A stretch of DNA of 28,396 nt from Akkermansiaceae bacterium UBA5688 (GCA_002420315.1 DIHU01000198.1:2248-30643), one strand, 5' to 3'; counted from the first letter of the stretch, positions 16,056-25,057 are shown. A program made the numbers and translations. The notes: generated from the sequence alone by a model not told the origin.

Positions 16056-16411
16056 AGCCACTTGTTGCCAAAGTATCGCCAAAACTGCAACTCATACGAA
16101 AAGCAGAACTGCCCGACCTCCACCCTCATTGAGACTAAAATGATGGAAACCCGCACTCAGCAGCCTTTGGAAAGAGTAACTAAAATGTCTCCATACCTTT
16201 CCCCTTCCCTACCGGCGAGAGTGACCGAGCGTTATTCGAATCATCGAAAATGATAAATAGAGAGAATCGTGCCTCCGAAATAGGGTGGTAATTTCAGCAG
16301 ACCCGCTTAGTTATAGGCTAGTTAAGCCTCTCTCGTGCCCTCAGACAGCCAGTAAACTACCTGCTTCGAAATTAGGGAAGATTGCATGGCTCTATTCCGT
16401 ATCATGTTTCC
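16056..16411 (+). other. Divergent intergenic region
   Basis: This 356-base gap separates the GlcD-like gene (minus) from the metallophosphatase gene (plus) and should hold both promoters. I see no convincing coding frame; the 63-codon frame at 16062-16253 has a composition unlike the neighbours. A small hairpin, AGGCT (16315-16319) with AGCCT (16325-16329), has no T tract. No promoter hexamers stand out on either strand. Confidence 0.5.
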
Positions 16412-18415
16412 ATGAAATTCATCTCCTTCTATTCCTTCTTTCTCTGGGTCACTTCGGCCCTTGCTGATCCCCCTATCAATCCCAACATCGGTCATAATCA
16501 CCATCATCATCGTCACGGAGAAAAGCACGAAACGGTCAAACCTACTTCAGCCCGCTTTGTCACTTCACGCAAAAGCAGCGTCGAACTACCTCTTCCCAAC
16601 GAAGAAAATGCCTTCACTTTTATCGTTTATGGCGATCGTACTGGAGGGCCGCCTGAAGGCGTTTCGGTGCTCGCCGACGCTGTTCGTGACACCAACCTCC
16701 TCGAGCCCGATTTCGTAATGACCGTTGGTGATCTCATCAATGGTTACAGCAACGAAGAAATCTGGATGACCCAAATGAAGGAATATAAATCCATCATGAA
16801 CCAACTCTCATGCCCATGGTTTCCCGTTGCCGGAAACCATGACATCTACTGGCGGGGTAAGGACAAAAGTAAAAAGCCCGAAGGTGAAATGGAGGCTGCA
16901 TATGAAATGCACTTCGGACCACTCTGGTATGCCTTTGAGCACAAAAAGTCTTGGTTCATTATCCTCTACTCTGACGAAGGCAATCCTCAAACTGGAGAGA
17001 AAACTTTTGGAAAACCCGACGCTCAGAAAATGAGTGCCGAGCAGTTCTCTTGGCTCGACCAGACTCTCACCAAAGCTAAGGGTGCCGAGCACGTCTTTCT
17101 CTTTCTCCATCATCCAAGATGGCTAGGACGTGGCTATGGCGAGGATTGGAATAAAGTTCACAAGCGTCTCGCAGCTGCTGGTAATGTCTCCGCGGTCTTC
17201 GCGGGTCATATTCACACAATGCGCTACGACGGCCCCAAAGATGGCATTGAATATGTCACTCTTGCAACCACTGGCGGCGGACAATCCAGCTCTATCCCAC
17301 AAGCCGGATATCTTCATCACTATGACATCATCACCGTCCGCGAAGGCCGTATTTCACTAGCAGCTGTCCCAGTCGGCGAAGTTCTCGACGTCCGCGAAAT
17401 TACCGGTGAATTGATTTCACAAGTCAATAAAGTGAAAAGATCACCTGTACAAGCTTCACCCCCCCTCTCACTAAAAAACAACGAAGGTGGGCAGCATGAA
17501 CTATCGGTTACTTTAAACAACCCGAGCGACCGATCCGTCACAACCGTAGTATCTAGTAGTAATGGAAGCCTGGGCTTTCGCTGGCAGCCCGATCACCAGC
17601 ACACCACTCTAAAACCTGGGGAAACAAAAAAGCTCAACTTTAATCTTTCTTGGGATGCCTATCTCACCAGAGGCAATTTTGGCACCCCATCTTTTCATAT
17701 CGATTCCGAATACCTTGCAAAAGGATTCGCCTACGAAATCCCAAGAAGGACGATTCCTGTGCCAATCGAATTGGAACTTAGCCTCAAAACTGAACTCCAA
17801 AATGGCGCAGTTCGCTTCAATGGATCGAATACAGCTCTTTCCATCCCTTCGAATCGCTTTACGATTGAAAAGGAACTCACTCTTGAATGCCGTTTCAAGG
17901 CCGACACCTTTGCCGGGCGAACCGGCCTTGTCACCAAGACTGAAAATTCTGGTTATGGAATCTTTATCAGTGATGGAAAACCCGATTTCTCGGTAAATCT
18001 AGATGGTAAATATCTCAGTGCTACCGCATCATCTTCTGTTCTGAAAACCGGCCAATGGCATACACTCGCCGGAATTTACGATGGCAGGGAGGCCCGCCTT
18101 TACCTTGACGGAAAGCTCATCGCCTCAGCCCTAGGAAATGGAGAACTCAAAGATAACAGGCTCCCAATGATGATTGGCGCGGACGTCGATCAGCAGGGCC
18201 AACCAACTTCTTTTTTTAATGGCTTGATCGATTATGTTTACCTCACCCCAAAAGCTCTTTATTCAGGTGAGGCTTCCGTTGCGATCAAAGACCGGAAAGA
18301 AGCTATCATCGATCTACAACTCAATGAAAATATCGGCTCCTGGCATCCCGATGCATCAGGATCAAAGGCACATGCAATCTCGATCGGTGGATTCACGGTT
18401 GAAACCATTAAGTAG
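16412..18415 (+). CDS. Secreted calcineurin-like metallophosphatase with C-terminal LamG-like domain
   Basis: The 667-residue protein starts with a Sec signal peptide (MKFISFYSFFLWVTSALA, cut before DPP). A His-rich stretch at residues 28-39 (HNHHHHRHGEKH) could bind metal. The metallophosphoesterase domain (about 65-340) has YGDRTGG (D75), VGDLING (D107), GNHDIYW (N142, H143), FLHHPRW and AGHIH, the two-metal site of purple-acid-type phosphatases. A linker with a beta-sandwich look follows. Residues about 465-640 then form a concanavalin/LamG-like domain (ELTLECRFKAD, GQWHTLAGIYDGREARLYLDGKL), likely for carbohydrate or surface binding. The substrate may be a phosphorylated extracellular compound. 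The ATG at 16412 was chosen because it starts the signal peptide. A small membrane protein gene follows after seven bases. Confidence 0.85.
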   Translation: MKFISFYSFFLWVTSALADPPINPNIGHNHHHHRHGEKHETVKPTSARFVTSRKSSVELPLPNEENAFTFIVYGDRTGGPPEGVSVLADAVRDTNLLEPDFVMTVGDLINGYSNEEIWMTQMKEYKSIMNQLSCPWFPVAGNHDIYWRGKDKSKKPEGEMEAAYEMHFGPLWYAFEHKKSWFIILYSDEGNPQTGEKTFGKPDAQKMSAEQFSWLDQTLTKAKGAEHVFLFLHHPRWLGRGYGEDWNKVHKRLAAAGNVSAVFAGHIHTMRYDGPKDGIEYVTLATTGGGQSSSIPQAGYLHHYDIITVREGRISLAAVPVGEVLDVREITGELISQVNKVKRSPVQASPPLSLKNNEGGQHELSVTLNNPSDRSVTTVVSSSNGSLGFRWQPDHQHTTLKPGETKKLNFNLSWDAYLTRGNFGTPSFHIDSEYLAKGFAYEIPRRTIPVPIELELSLKTELQNGAVRFNGSNTALSIPSNRFTIEKELTLECRFKADTFAGRTGLVTKTENSGYGIFISDGKPDFSVNLDGKYLSATASSSVLKTGQWHTLAGIYDGREARLYLDGKLIASALGNGELKDNRLPMMIGADVDQQGQPTSFFNGLIDYVYLTPKALYSGEASVAIKDRKEAIIDLQLNENIGSWHPDASGSKAHAISIGGFTVETIK

Positions 18416-18422
18416 CCTAAAC

Positions 18423-18827
18423 ATGTTTTTCTACTTTCTGATTATTCAACTCGTAACATGTGCGGCTATGACCGGCATCATCTGGATGGTTCAAATTGCA
18501 GTTTACCCCCTCTTTGGACGATTAAAGGGGGGCACGTTTGATGACTATCACGCGCGCTACATGACTCAGGTGACTTACATTATAGCTCCTCTCATGCTTA
18601 TTGAAGCTGTATGTTGTGCTGGCTGTCTTTACTTCGGTGATTGGCAGGCAATGGCACCCTCTAGCCTTCTTCTTTTAGCTGTCTGGGCTTCAACCGCGTT
18701 CATCCAAGTGCCTCAGCATAAAAAACTCACCCCCGAAACAGTCCCAGCCTTAGTTCATTTCAATTGGATACGAAGCATCGCGTGGACCACGAGGACCGGT
18801 CTGCTAGCTTGGCTAGCAGTCGCATGA
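18423..18827 (+). CDS. Small integral membrane protein with four predicted helices
   Basis: The 134-residue product has four hydrophobic segments: about 2-27 (MFFYFLIIQLVTCAAMTGIIWMVQ region), 50-70 (TYIIAPLMLIEAVCCAGCLYF), 78-98 (SSLLLLAVWASTAFIQVPQ) and 118-134. Polar conserved-looking patches are YHARYM, QVPQHKKL and NWIRSIAWTTRTG. I recognise it as a widespread type of uncharacterised bacterial membrane protein but cannot assign a function or a confident family number. The start at 18423 follows the phosphatase stop by seven bases, so the two genes are probably co-transcribed. A longer upstream frame would overlap the phosphatase gene and is not supported. Confidence 0.75.
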   Translation: MFFYFLIIQLVTCAAMTGIIWMVQIAVYPLFGRLKGGTFDDYHARYMTQVTYIIAPLMLIEAVCCAGCLYFGDWQAMAPSSLLLLAVWASTAFIQVPQHKKLTPETVPALVHFNWIRSIAWTTRTGLLAWLAVA

Positions 18828-18883
18828 ATTCAAAAAATTCTAATTCATCAAATTCTCCTTCACTCAACTTTTAGGAAAACGGG

Positions 18884-18897
18884 TTGCCAAACGGCAA
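18884..18897 (+). other. Small hairpin in the nadB leader
   Basis: TTGCC (18884-18888) and GGCAA (18893-18897) enclose AAAC. An alternative pairing of GGTTG (18882-18886) with CAACC (18906-18910) is mutually exclusive with it. The element lies 25-40 bases before the nadB start. It could be an operator or a weak leader structure, and no known NAD-related regulator site is recognised. Confidence 0.3.
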
Positions 18898-18922
18898 TCA
18901 GAAGCCAACCTTTTGTTATTAA

Positions 18923-20539
18923 ATGTCTGACTTTCTTGTGATCGGTTCCGGTATCGCCGGGCTTTCTTTTGCCATCAAAGCTGCCGGTTTTGGAACTGTG
19001 ACCGTCATCACCAAAGGTAAACTTCTCGACTCTAATACTGCGTGGGCCCAGGGCGGCATCTCGGCAGTCCTTCCGGATGGACTACGTGATCCCGATGATA
19101 ATTGTGAAAAGCACGTGAAAGACACACTTGAGGCGGGTGCTGGACTTTGCAACGAGGAAGCTGTCCGCACGATCGTGAATGAGGGAAGCGAGACCATCGA
19201 TGAACTCGTGGCTTGGGGCACTAACTTCGACAAAAATCGAGACAATCTGGATCGTTATTCGCTTGGAAAAGAAGGTGGTCACTCTGAACGCCGAGTCCTT
19301 CACGCCAAAGATACAACCGGTCACGAGATTGCCACCTCACTTGTCGAAACCGCAAGATGTCACCCAAAAATTACGCTGCTTGAAAATCACTACGCCATTG
19401 ATCTCATTACCACTGGAAAACTCGGCGTCGTCACTGATAATCGAGTCTTAGGAGCCTACGTTCTCGAGATCAAATCTGGAAATGTGAAAGTCATGAAGTC
19501 GCCCCGAGTGATTGTGGCCACAGGCGGATGTGGAAAATCATACTTATATACCACCAATCCAGACTCAGCGACTGGTGATGGCCTGGCGATGTGTTGGCGA
19601 GCCGGAGCCTCGGTCTCAAATATGGAGTTCGTGCAATTTCACCCTACCTGCTTTTACAACCCCGCCGCCACCGGCCCGGAAGCACGTTCATTTTTAGTCT
19701 CTGAAGCAGTCCGCGGAGAGGGTGCCTTGCTGATTAATGATCAAGGACACCAATTCGTTAATGACCATGACCCGCGTGGATCGCTTGCAGCTCGTGACAT
19801 CGTAGCCCGCGCTATCGACACCGAAATTAAACGCACCGGCGCACCATGTGTCTTTCTCGATGTTTCTCCACTCGGTGGCACATTCAGAGAGCGCTTCCCT
19901 TTCATCCACGAAACTCTCCTTTCCTTTGGTCACGATGCACTCAAGAAGCCTATTCCAGTTGTGCCCGCCGCTCATTATCAATGCGGAGGAGTAGAAACTG
20001 ACCTTTTTGGGAAAACCTCAGTACGCGGGCTATACGCTATTGGAGAGGTAGCCTGCACGGGACTTCACGGTGCAAACCGACTTGCCTCGAATAGCCTTCT
20101 CGAAGGCAACGTTCTTGCCCGACGTGCTCTCGGTGAAATTATGCGCCTTTACCCTCCGGCCAAAGAGGTCCCTACAGCACCAGAAATTCCAATATGGGAA
20201 ACCGGCAATGCAGCCCCACCTGATGAATTGGTAAACATCTACCACGCCTGGGACGAACTTCGTCGGACTATGCAGGATTATGTCTCCATCGTGAGAACCG
20301 ATAATCGCCTACGCCGTGCTGCCTACCGCCTTCAAAACCTTCGTCGAGAAGTAAAGGAATTCTACTGGGGCTACACACTTACACCTGATATTCTCGAGCT
20401 AAGAAATCTTGTAGCGACCGCATCTCTGATCGTCGACTCGGCTCTACTAAGAAAAGAGTCACGTGGATCTCACCATACTCTAGACTACCCAAATCGTGAA
20501 CCGAGGTTCAATCAAGACACGGTTTTGCGTAAATTCTAA
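18923..20539 (+). CDS. nadB: L-aspartate oxidase
   Basis: NadB oxidises L-aspartate to iminoaspartate, the first step of de novo NAD synthesis, which NadA then uses. The 538-residue length is typical. It has the FAD-binding N-terminus FLVIGSGIAGLSFAIKAA, AQGGISAVL, GREGGHS-like GKEGGHSERRVLHAKDTTG, VATGGCGKSYLYTTNPDSATGDG, EFVQFHPT, DPRGSLAARDIVARAID, AAHYQCGGVETDLFG and GLHGANRLASNSLLEG. The C-terminal helical domain (ELRRTMQDYVSIVRTDNRL) is also present. These distinguish it from succinate dehydrogenase flavoprotein mainly through its N-terminal motifs and overall length. No nadA or nadC is adjacent. The start is ATG at 18923 with no Shine-Dalgarno. Confidence 0.95.
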   Translation: MSDFLVIGSGIAGLSFAIKAAGFGTVTVITKGKLLDSNTAWAQGGISAVLPDGLRDPDDNCEKHVKDTLEAGAGLCNEEAVRTIVNEGSETIDELVAWGTNFDKNRDNLDRYSLGKEGGHSERRVLHAKDTTGHEIATSLVETARCHPKITLLENHYAIDLITTGKLGVVTDNRVLGAYVLEIKSGNVKVMKSPRVIVATGGCGKSYLYTTNPDSATGDGLAMCWRAGASVSNMEFVQFHPTCFYNPAATGPEARSFLVSEAVRGEGALLINDQGHQFVNDHDPRGSLAARDIVARAIDTEIKRTGAPCVFLDVSPLGGTFRERFPFIHETLLSFGHDALKKPIPVVPAAHYQCGGVETDLFGKTSVRGLYAIGEVACTGLHGANRLASNSLLEGNVLARRALGEIMRLYPPAKEVPTAPEIPIWETGNAAPPDELVNIYHAWDELRRTMQDYVSIVRTDNRLRRAAYRLQNLRREVKEFYWGYTLTPDILELRNLVATASLIVDSALLRKESRGSHHTLDYPNREPRFNQDTVLRKF

Positions 20540-20694
20540 CTCATCTTTCAAAGCCTAATATTTTGGTTTAGCAACCATACCTTCTCAAGACTAGAAAGGG
20601 AGATCGATGTCTTAGGACAACCAAGGGTCCGCATATAGCGTTAGAGGCTAGAATCCAACTCAAACACTCTCGAGAAGTGATCATTAGCCACAAC

Positions 20695-20991
20695 CTAGAG
20701 CTGATATTCTCCATCCTCGTCCGTGCCATACCAGCCAAGTTCCCGAAATGCCGTAACAATCGGAATCTCAAGATGCTCATCTTCCCCTTCCGCAAACTCG
20801 ATAGTTGCGGAACGAGTCATCCCGCGCTCGGAAGCGATACTAATCACAGTTTTATTGGGCGGCAGATTGATCCAGTCCCCCCAGTCCTTTTTATCATGCT
20901 TTGGCTCAAGCCCCTGATCATGGAGTGAGGATACGACTTGCTTGATCGATGAGGCTTTTTCGGTTTCGGGAATGTGTAGAATAGTTTCCAT
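20695..20991 (-). CDS. Hypothetical protein, 98 residues
   Basis: I do not recognise this family. The product is acidic and soluble, with no signal peptide and no membrane segment. An N-terminal helical part (about residues 10-28, EKASSIKQVVSSLHDQ) precedes a region with Trp-rich phrase DKKDWGDWINLPPNKTVIS and a beta-rich half containing SATIEFAEGEDEHLEIPIV and a C-terminal Gly/Asp-rich tail. Codon use matches its neighbours, and the ATG at 20991 is the natural start. It lies 64 bases after the Gfo/Idh oxidoreductase gene on the same strand and may be the last gene of that transcript. A longer overlapping frame on the opposite strand looks spurious. Confidence 0.55.
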   Translation of the reverse strand: METILHIPETEKASSIKQVVSSLHDQGLEPKHDKKDWGDWINLPPNKTVISIASERGMTRSATIEFAEGEDEHLEIPIVTAFRELGWYGTDEDGEYQL

Positions 20992-21055
20992 TACAGTGTG
21001 CTTCGCATAGCATCACCGATCAAAGTGGCTTGCGGCAAGAGCGAAAGACTCCAAC

Positions 21056-22204
21056 TTAAACTTTTATCCAAGAACCAGTCTTGTGGCTCTCCCAGGATTT
21101 GGCCGCCAGATCGACGCCTTTTGCTCCCTCTCGAAGAGACCAAGGAAACGGCTCATCGCGTGCAATGTGCTTTAGAAAGAGCTCCCACTGCACCTTAAAA
21201 GCGTTCTCACAAGGTCCCGGATCAACGATATCCCAGTTAGCATAATAATCGATCGGGCTATCCACATCAGGATTCCAGACTGGACGAGGCGTGTTGCCGA
21301 GGCTCTGGGCCCAGCACTTACGAAGCCCGACGATCGCACTCCCTTTAGTTCCATCGACCTGCATGGTTAGTAGATCATCACGACGGACCCTTACATCCCA
21401 AGATGAATTGAATTGACAGACTACTCCAGTCTTTGTCTTAAATAAAGCATAAGCCGCATCGTCGGCCGTACATTGATAGGGGCTTCCATCCTCTCCAATC
21501 CGCTCAGGCAAGTGAGTGGCAGCATGGGTAAACACCTCAGAAATCTCGCCAAAAAGATTATCGATCACATAGCGCCAGTGACAGTGCATATCGATAATGA
21601 TACCTCCTCCGTCTTCCTTGCGGTAATTCCAACTTGGACGTTGGGACGCCTGGTTTTCATCGTGCCCAGAAAATACCCAGTATCCAAACTCGCCTCGCAC
21701 CGAAAGAATTTCTCCAAAAAAACCTTCATCGCGTAGTTTCAAAAAAGCCTGGATCCCGGGCAACCAAAGCTTGTCCTGTACTGTTCCATTTTTCACTCCC
21801 GCTGCCTCTGCGATCTCTGCGATACGGAACGCTTCAGAAGGATCAACCGCCGTCGGCTTTTCACAATAGATGTGTTTTCCGGCTGCGATTGCGCGCTCTA
21901 AAAAACCAATACGATAAGGAGTCCCTGACGCATCGAAAAAAATCGAGTAGGAATCATCCGCAAGAACGGCGTCAAGATCCGTAGAATATTTTTCTACTCC
22001 ATACTCGATTGCAAGTGCCTTCAATTTCTCCTCATTCCGCCCAGTCAAGATCGGTTCGGGCATGAGTCGTATACCATCTCCAAGCTCAACCCCACCCTGC
22101 TCTCGAATTGCTAAAATCGACCGCGCCAAATGTTGATTTGTTCCCATTCTTCCAGTGACGCCATTCATGATGACTCCGATTCTCTCGATATTTTCCGTGC
22201 TCAT
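21056..22204 (-). CDS. Gfo/Idh/MocA family oxidoreductase
   Basis: This 382-residue NAD(P)-dependent oxidoreductase acts, as the family does, on sugars or sugar derivatives. The N-terminal nucleotide-binding fold begins IGVIMNGVTGRMGTNQH, an unusual Gly-rich loop that resembles the GRMG loop of DapB more than the common GxGxxG of the family. The family signature E115-K116-P117 (YCEKPTA) supplies the predicted catalytic Lys. A C-terminal alpha/beta domain follows with GGGIIIDMHCHWRYVIDNLFGE (about 195-216), where the DxxxH pair may help catalysis. The start overlaps the TIM-barrel stop as ATGA, showing tight coupling. The substrate is unknown; the cluster suggests a sugar or aldonate. Confidence 0.87.
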   Translation of the reverse strand: MSTENIERIGVIMNGVTGRMGTNQHLARSILAIREQGGVELGDGIRLMPEPILTGRNEEKLKALAIEYGVEKYSTDLDAVLADDSYSIFFDASGTPYRIGFLERAIAAGKHIYCEKPTAVDPSEAFRIAEIAEAAGVKNGTVQDKLWLPGIQAFLKLRDEGFFGEILSVRGEFGYWVFSGHDENQASQRPSWNYRKEDGGGIIIDMHCHWRYVIDNLFGEISEVFTHAATHLPERIGEDGSPYQCTADDAAYALFKTKTGVVCQFNSSWDVRVRRDDLLTMQVDGTKGSAIVGLRKCWAQSLGNTPRPVWNPDVDSPIDYYANWDIVDPGPCENAFKVQWELFLKHIARDEPFPWSLREGAKGVDLAAKSWESHKTGSWIKV

Positions 22205-23025
22205 AATAATTGATAAACTTTGTCGTAGGCGTAGAGGATTTCATCAAGAAATTCCCCTTGATCGCACTCCCACCATTTGGATGAAAAAATCTCCACTTCG
22301 CGAAATCCTTCAAACCCTACCTCCCTCATCATCCCGTCAATTCCATGAAGATCACAACATCCTTCCCCCATGATCCCACGATCCAAAAGCAGGTGACTCT
22401 GATCGGGTTTGAAATCACAAATATGATACGCGTCCAGCCAACCATTCTTGGCACATCGTTGAATCTGCTTGGCGAGATCAAGCTCCCACCAAACATGATA
22501 AACATCTAGGGCAATCCCCACATTATGATGATTAACCTCTTCACAAAGGTCGTTCGCTACCCGGAGCGATGAGATCGCCGAGCGATCACCAGCATAGACA
22601 GGATGAAGTGGCTCAATCAAAAGTCTCACCCCATGAGATGCTGCCTCATCGGCAAGCGTCCCAATCGCGTCGCGAATTTGCTTGTAATTTTCCCGCGGAC
22701 TTTGCCCAACCGTAGCTCCACAAACCAAAACTAATGAAGGAAGCCCCAAAATTTCCGCCTCCCGAATCAACTGACGATTTTCCTCAAGCGCGTCCTTTCT
22801 CTCTCTCTCCGTCTTCCCAGTAAAGAACCCTCCTCGGACATATGAAATTCCGCGTAGTCCTGCATCGCGCACCTGCCGCGCAACCGAACAAAGATCCTCA
22901 CCCTCAACCGTCTCACGCCAAATCGAAATCCCACCAATCCCCCGCCTGGCATATCCCTCGATACACTCATCAATCGACCACGGCTTAGTCGTGAAAGTGT
23001 GAACGGCAAGATCCTGATAATTCAT
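22201..23025 (-). CDS. Xylose-isomerase-like TIM barrel (sugar phosphate isomerase/epimerase family)
   Basis: The 274-residue protein is of the AP-endonuclease-2/xylose-isomerase-like superfamily, members of which isomerise or epimerise sugars and keto-acids. The predicted divalent-metal ligands are E138 (RLLIEPLHP), D174 (GIALDVYHVWW), H201 (DAYHICDF) and E245 (REVEIFSS), the standard Glu-Asp-His-Glu set, so an active enzyme is expected. It has no signal peptide. It starts three bases after the LacI-type stop and overlaps the Gfo/Idh start by four bases, so it is part of the same transcript. Gfo/Idh and TIM-barrel pairs often act in one sugar pathway. Which sugar is not visible. Confidence 0.85.
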   Translation of the reverse strand: MNYQDLAVHTFTTKPWSIDECIEGYARRGIGGISIWRETVEGEDLCSVARQVRDAGLRGISYVRGGFFTGKTERERKDALEENRQLIREAEILGLPSLVLVCGATVGQSPRENYKQIRDAIGTLADEAASHGVRLLIEPLHPVYAGDRSAISSLRVANDLCEEVNHHNVGIALDVYHVWWELDLAKQIQRCAKNGWLDAYHICDFKPDQSHLLLDRGIMGEGCCDLHGIDGMMREVGFEGFREVEIFSSKWWECDQGEFLDEILYAYDKVYQLL

Positions 23026-23028
23026 TGC

Positions 23029-24033
23029 TTAAGTAGTTTCCCCAACAAACAGTTTTCCCTTAATCAAAAGAGTATTCATGCTCTTCTTGCGTTGCACGAT
23101 CTCTGACTGAAGAGACCGCCCAACCTCTCTGGACAATTCAAAACCAGAAAGATTCACCGAGGTCAGTTTAGGATGAGCGATTTCGTGAATAGGGCCGCAA
23201 TCACAACCGGTCACCCTCACATCATCGGGAATTTTCAAACCAAGTGATCTTAATTGCTGGATGAGGATGATTCCTACAACATCATTAAATCCCACAAAGG
23301 TTCTCACCCCACGATCATAGAGCGCCTTTACATGATCGGAAGTAATTTCGCTGGGACTCTCGACCTTCGACTGATCACCTGACCGATCAAAATCGATTCC
23401 ATGTTCCAAACATCCTTCTGCGAATCCATTTAATCGGGCATGCGTGAGATCACCAAAGCCACCATAGTAAATATAGCAGCAGTTGCCACTCACATCTCGT
23501 TCAGCAAGATGACCGGCGAGTTTCTTCATGGCGTCCTGATGATCACTGATCACGTGCCTTACTCCACGCACCTTGCGGTTCAAAACGACACAGGGTGCTC
23601 TATACTCCTTAATTTCACTCAGAACTCGACCTGAAGGACGGTGAAATGCAAAAACAAATCCATCCACCTCTCCCCCTTTTTTATGGGGAAAGGGCTGATA
23701 TTTATCCGAAGAGGTTTCGACGATTAGATTAGCGACCGATGGAAGAAGCCCTTCGCGAAGCCCCTCAGTCAAAGTCATAAAATTATAGAATAATTGTGTG
23801 CTCCGTTCCTTGGCCGGAGGCAAAACAAGCTTGATGGTGAGGATCGATCTCTGGGCGTGTCGCTTCTGGGAACGCCTGACATAGCCGAGTTTTTTGGCGA
23901 TGGACTCAACATGTAATCGAACGTCCTCCCCAATTAGCATCGATCCCCCAATGGCGCGGGAAACTGTCGCTTTTGAAACGCCTGCCTTCTCGGCCACTTT
24001 GGCCATCGTCACTTTTTCAACCGCTCCACTCAT
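23029..24033 (-). CDS. LacI-family transcriptional regulator
   Basis: This 334-residue regulator has an N-terminal helix-turn-helix (about residues 8-30, TMAKVAEKAGVSKATVSRAI) and hinge-helix region, then a periplasmic-binding-protein-like effector domain. The effector domain shows GVRHVISDHQDAMKKLAGHL, GVRTFVGFNDVVGIILIQQLRSLGLKIPDDVRVTGCD and HPKLTSVNLSGFELSREVG, all typical of LacI/GalR members. Its effector is likely a sugar or derivative handled by the surrounding enzymes. It lies inside the gene run, one base after the DapA-like stop and three bases before the TIM-barrel start. It therefore probably regulates its own operon. I did not find a clear operator palindrome. Confidence 0.92.
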   Translation of the reverse strand: MSGAVEKVTMAKVAEKAGVSKATVSRAIGGSMLIGEDVRLHVESIAKKLGYVRRSQKRHAQRSILTIKLVLPPAKERSTQLFYNFMTLTEGLREGLLPSVANLIVETSSDKYQPFPHKKGGEVDGFVFAFHRPSGRVLSEIKEYRAPCVVLNRKVRGVRHVISDHQDAMKKLAGHLAERDVSGNCCYIYYGGFGDLTHARLNGFAEGCLEHGIDFDRSGDQSKVESPSEITSDHVKALYDRGVRTFVGFNDVVGIILIQQLRSLGLKIPDDVRVTGCDCGPIHEIAHPKLTSVNLSGFELSREVGRSLQSEIVQRKKSMNTLLIKGKLFVGETT

Positions 24034-24034
24034 T

Positions 24035-24979
24035 TTAAAAGTAGCCTAATCGCTTGGCGCAATCTTTCATAATGTCGACCTCCCAATCCGGGCGGCGTGG
24101 ACAGAGTTTATGAGTTTCGCTCGTTGGGATACGCCCGAGAAGATGTTGGAAAACGGCGCAGCTGTGTTTGTAAGCTGGAACGGAGTCCCGGAATCCAACG
24201 TTTCCGAGATATTGAAGGGCGTCATTTAATTTAAAATAGCCCGCATCGTTGTTGGCCCACAACCTGTCCCGCTCAGCAAATTTTTCTGGGCAAAACGCAG
24301 CAAGGCCGAGGAGATAATCAGAACCATATTCGATCATATCAATCCCAAGATCGTTGCCTGTGTATATTCTGAAATCGGGCCTTACTTCATCTCGTAAAAC
24401 AAGGCGCTTCAGCTCCTCATCACGGCTAAGCGAAGAATGCTTAATTCCCTTAAGGGAGGGGATACTCATCAATCCGCGAATCACTTCCTCACTGTAAATC
24501 ATTCCGTTAGGCGCAAACATCCGGCCTAGCTCAAAACCAAGCACCGACTCATAAGGTTCGCAAACCTTGGCATAAAGCTCGACAATTTCCTCATTCATCC
24601 ACTCGTGGAAACGTGTCGTCTGAAAAAGAATAGGTGTCCCGCCACGCTCCGCGATCGCATCAGCTCCCCTGCGATAAAGATCGACCAAGTCGCCCTCCAG
24701 GCCTTCTACGAATACCCCAGCTACAAAAGGCCGATCGGCACCGAGCGCCTCACGTGTCCAATCCAAAACCTTTACACGTTCATCATCCGAAAGGTAATTC
24801 GCATAACCAGTATCCATATTCACAGCACATTTTAATCCCGCCTCCTCCGTCCGCTGTATCGCTTTCTGAAACGCGTCCCATGCTATTGAACCGTCTTCCT
24901 CAAAAGGAAGAAGACATGCAGCCATCCCTACGGGCTTTCGCCCCAATGTCCGTTTCAGCAACCGATTCTCTAGATTCAT
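24035..24979 (-). CDS. DapA-like (dihydrodipicolinate synthase/N-acetylneuraminate lyase superfamily) protein
   Basis: A 314-residue TIM-barrel protein of the DHDPS/NAL class. K180 in SLKGIKHSSLSRDEELKRL matches the Schiff-base lysine. Other usual residues are changed. The loop that is GTTGE in DapA reads NMDTGYANYLSDDERVKVL. The YNxP strand with the catalytic Tyr reads GFELGRMFAPNG. It is therefore unlikely to make dihydrodipicolinate, and a lyase or aldolase on a sugar-derived keto-acid is an inference from family and context. The start at the ATG at 24979 was preferred over a TTG at 25015. It lies one base from the LacI-type gene and 78 bases from the aldo/keto reductase. Confidence 0.8.
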   Translation of the reverse strand: MNLENRLLKRTLGRKPVGMAACLLPFEEDGSIAWDAFQKAIQRTEEAGLKCAVNMDTGYANYLSDDERVKVLDWTREALGADRPFVAGVFVEGLEGDLVDLYRRGADAIAERGGTPILFQTTRFHEWMNEEIVELYAKVCEPYESVLGFELGRMFAPNGMIYSEEVIRGLMSIPSLKGIKHSSLSRDEELKRLVLRDEVRPDFRIYTGNDLGIDMIEYGSDYLLGLAAFCPEKFAERDRLWANNDAGYFKLNDALQYLGNVGFRDSVPAYKHSCAVFQHLLGRIPTSETHKLCPRRPDWEVDIMKDCAKRLGYF

Positions 24980-25057
24980 ACAGGGGGAATCTAGTTGCAC
25001 GCAACAACTCTGCAAGATTTAATCCGACGAACTCGCTTCAACCCTAAGCCTCGTAAA

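Noticed and set aside
16232..16250. TTCGAATC resembling a tRNA T-loop
   Set aside because: Flanking bases do not pair as a T stem, and no anticodon or acceptor stem is found around it.
16315..16329. AGGCT/AGCCT hairpin as a terminator
   Set aside because: The stem is only five bases, no T tract follows, and it lies upstream of a gene, not after one.
20564..20577. TGGTT/AACCA hairpin after nadB as a terminator
   Set aside because: The five-base stem is A/T-weak and lacks a following T run.
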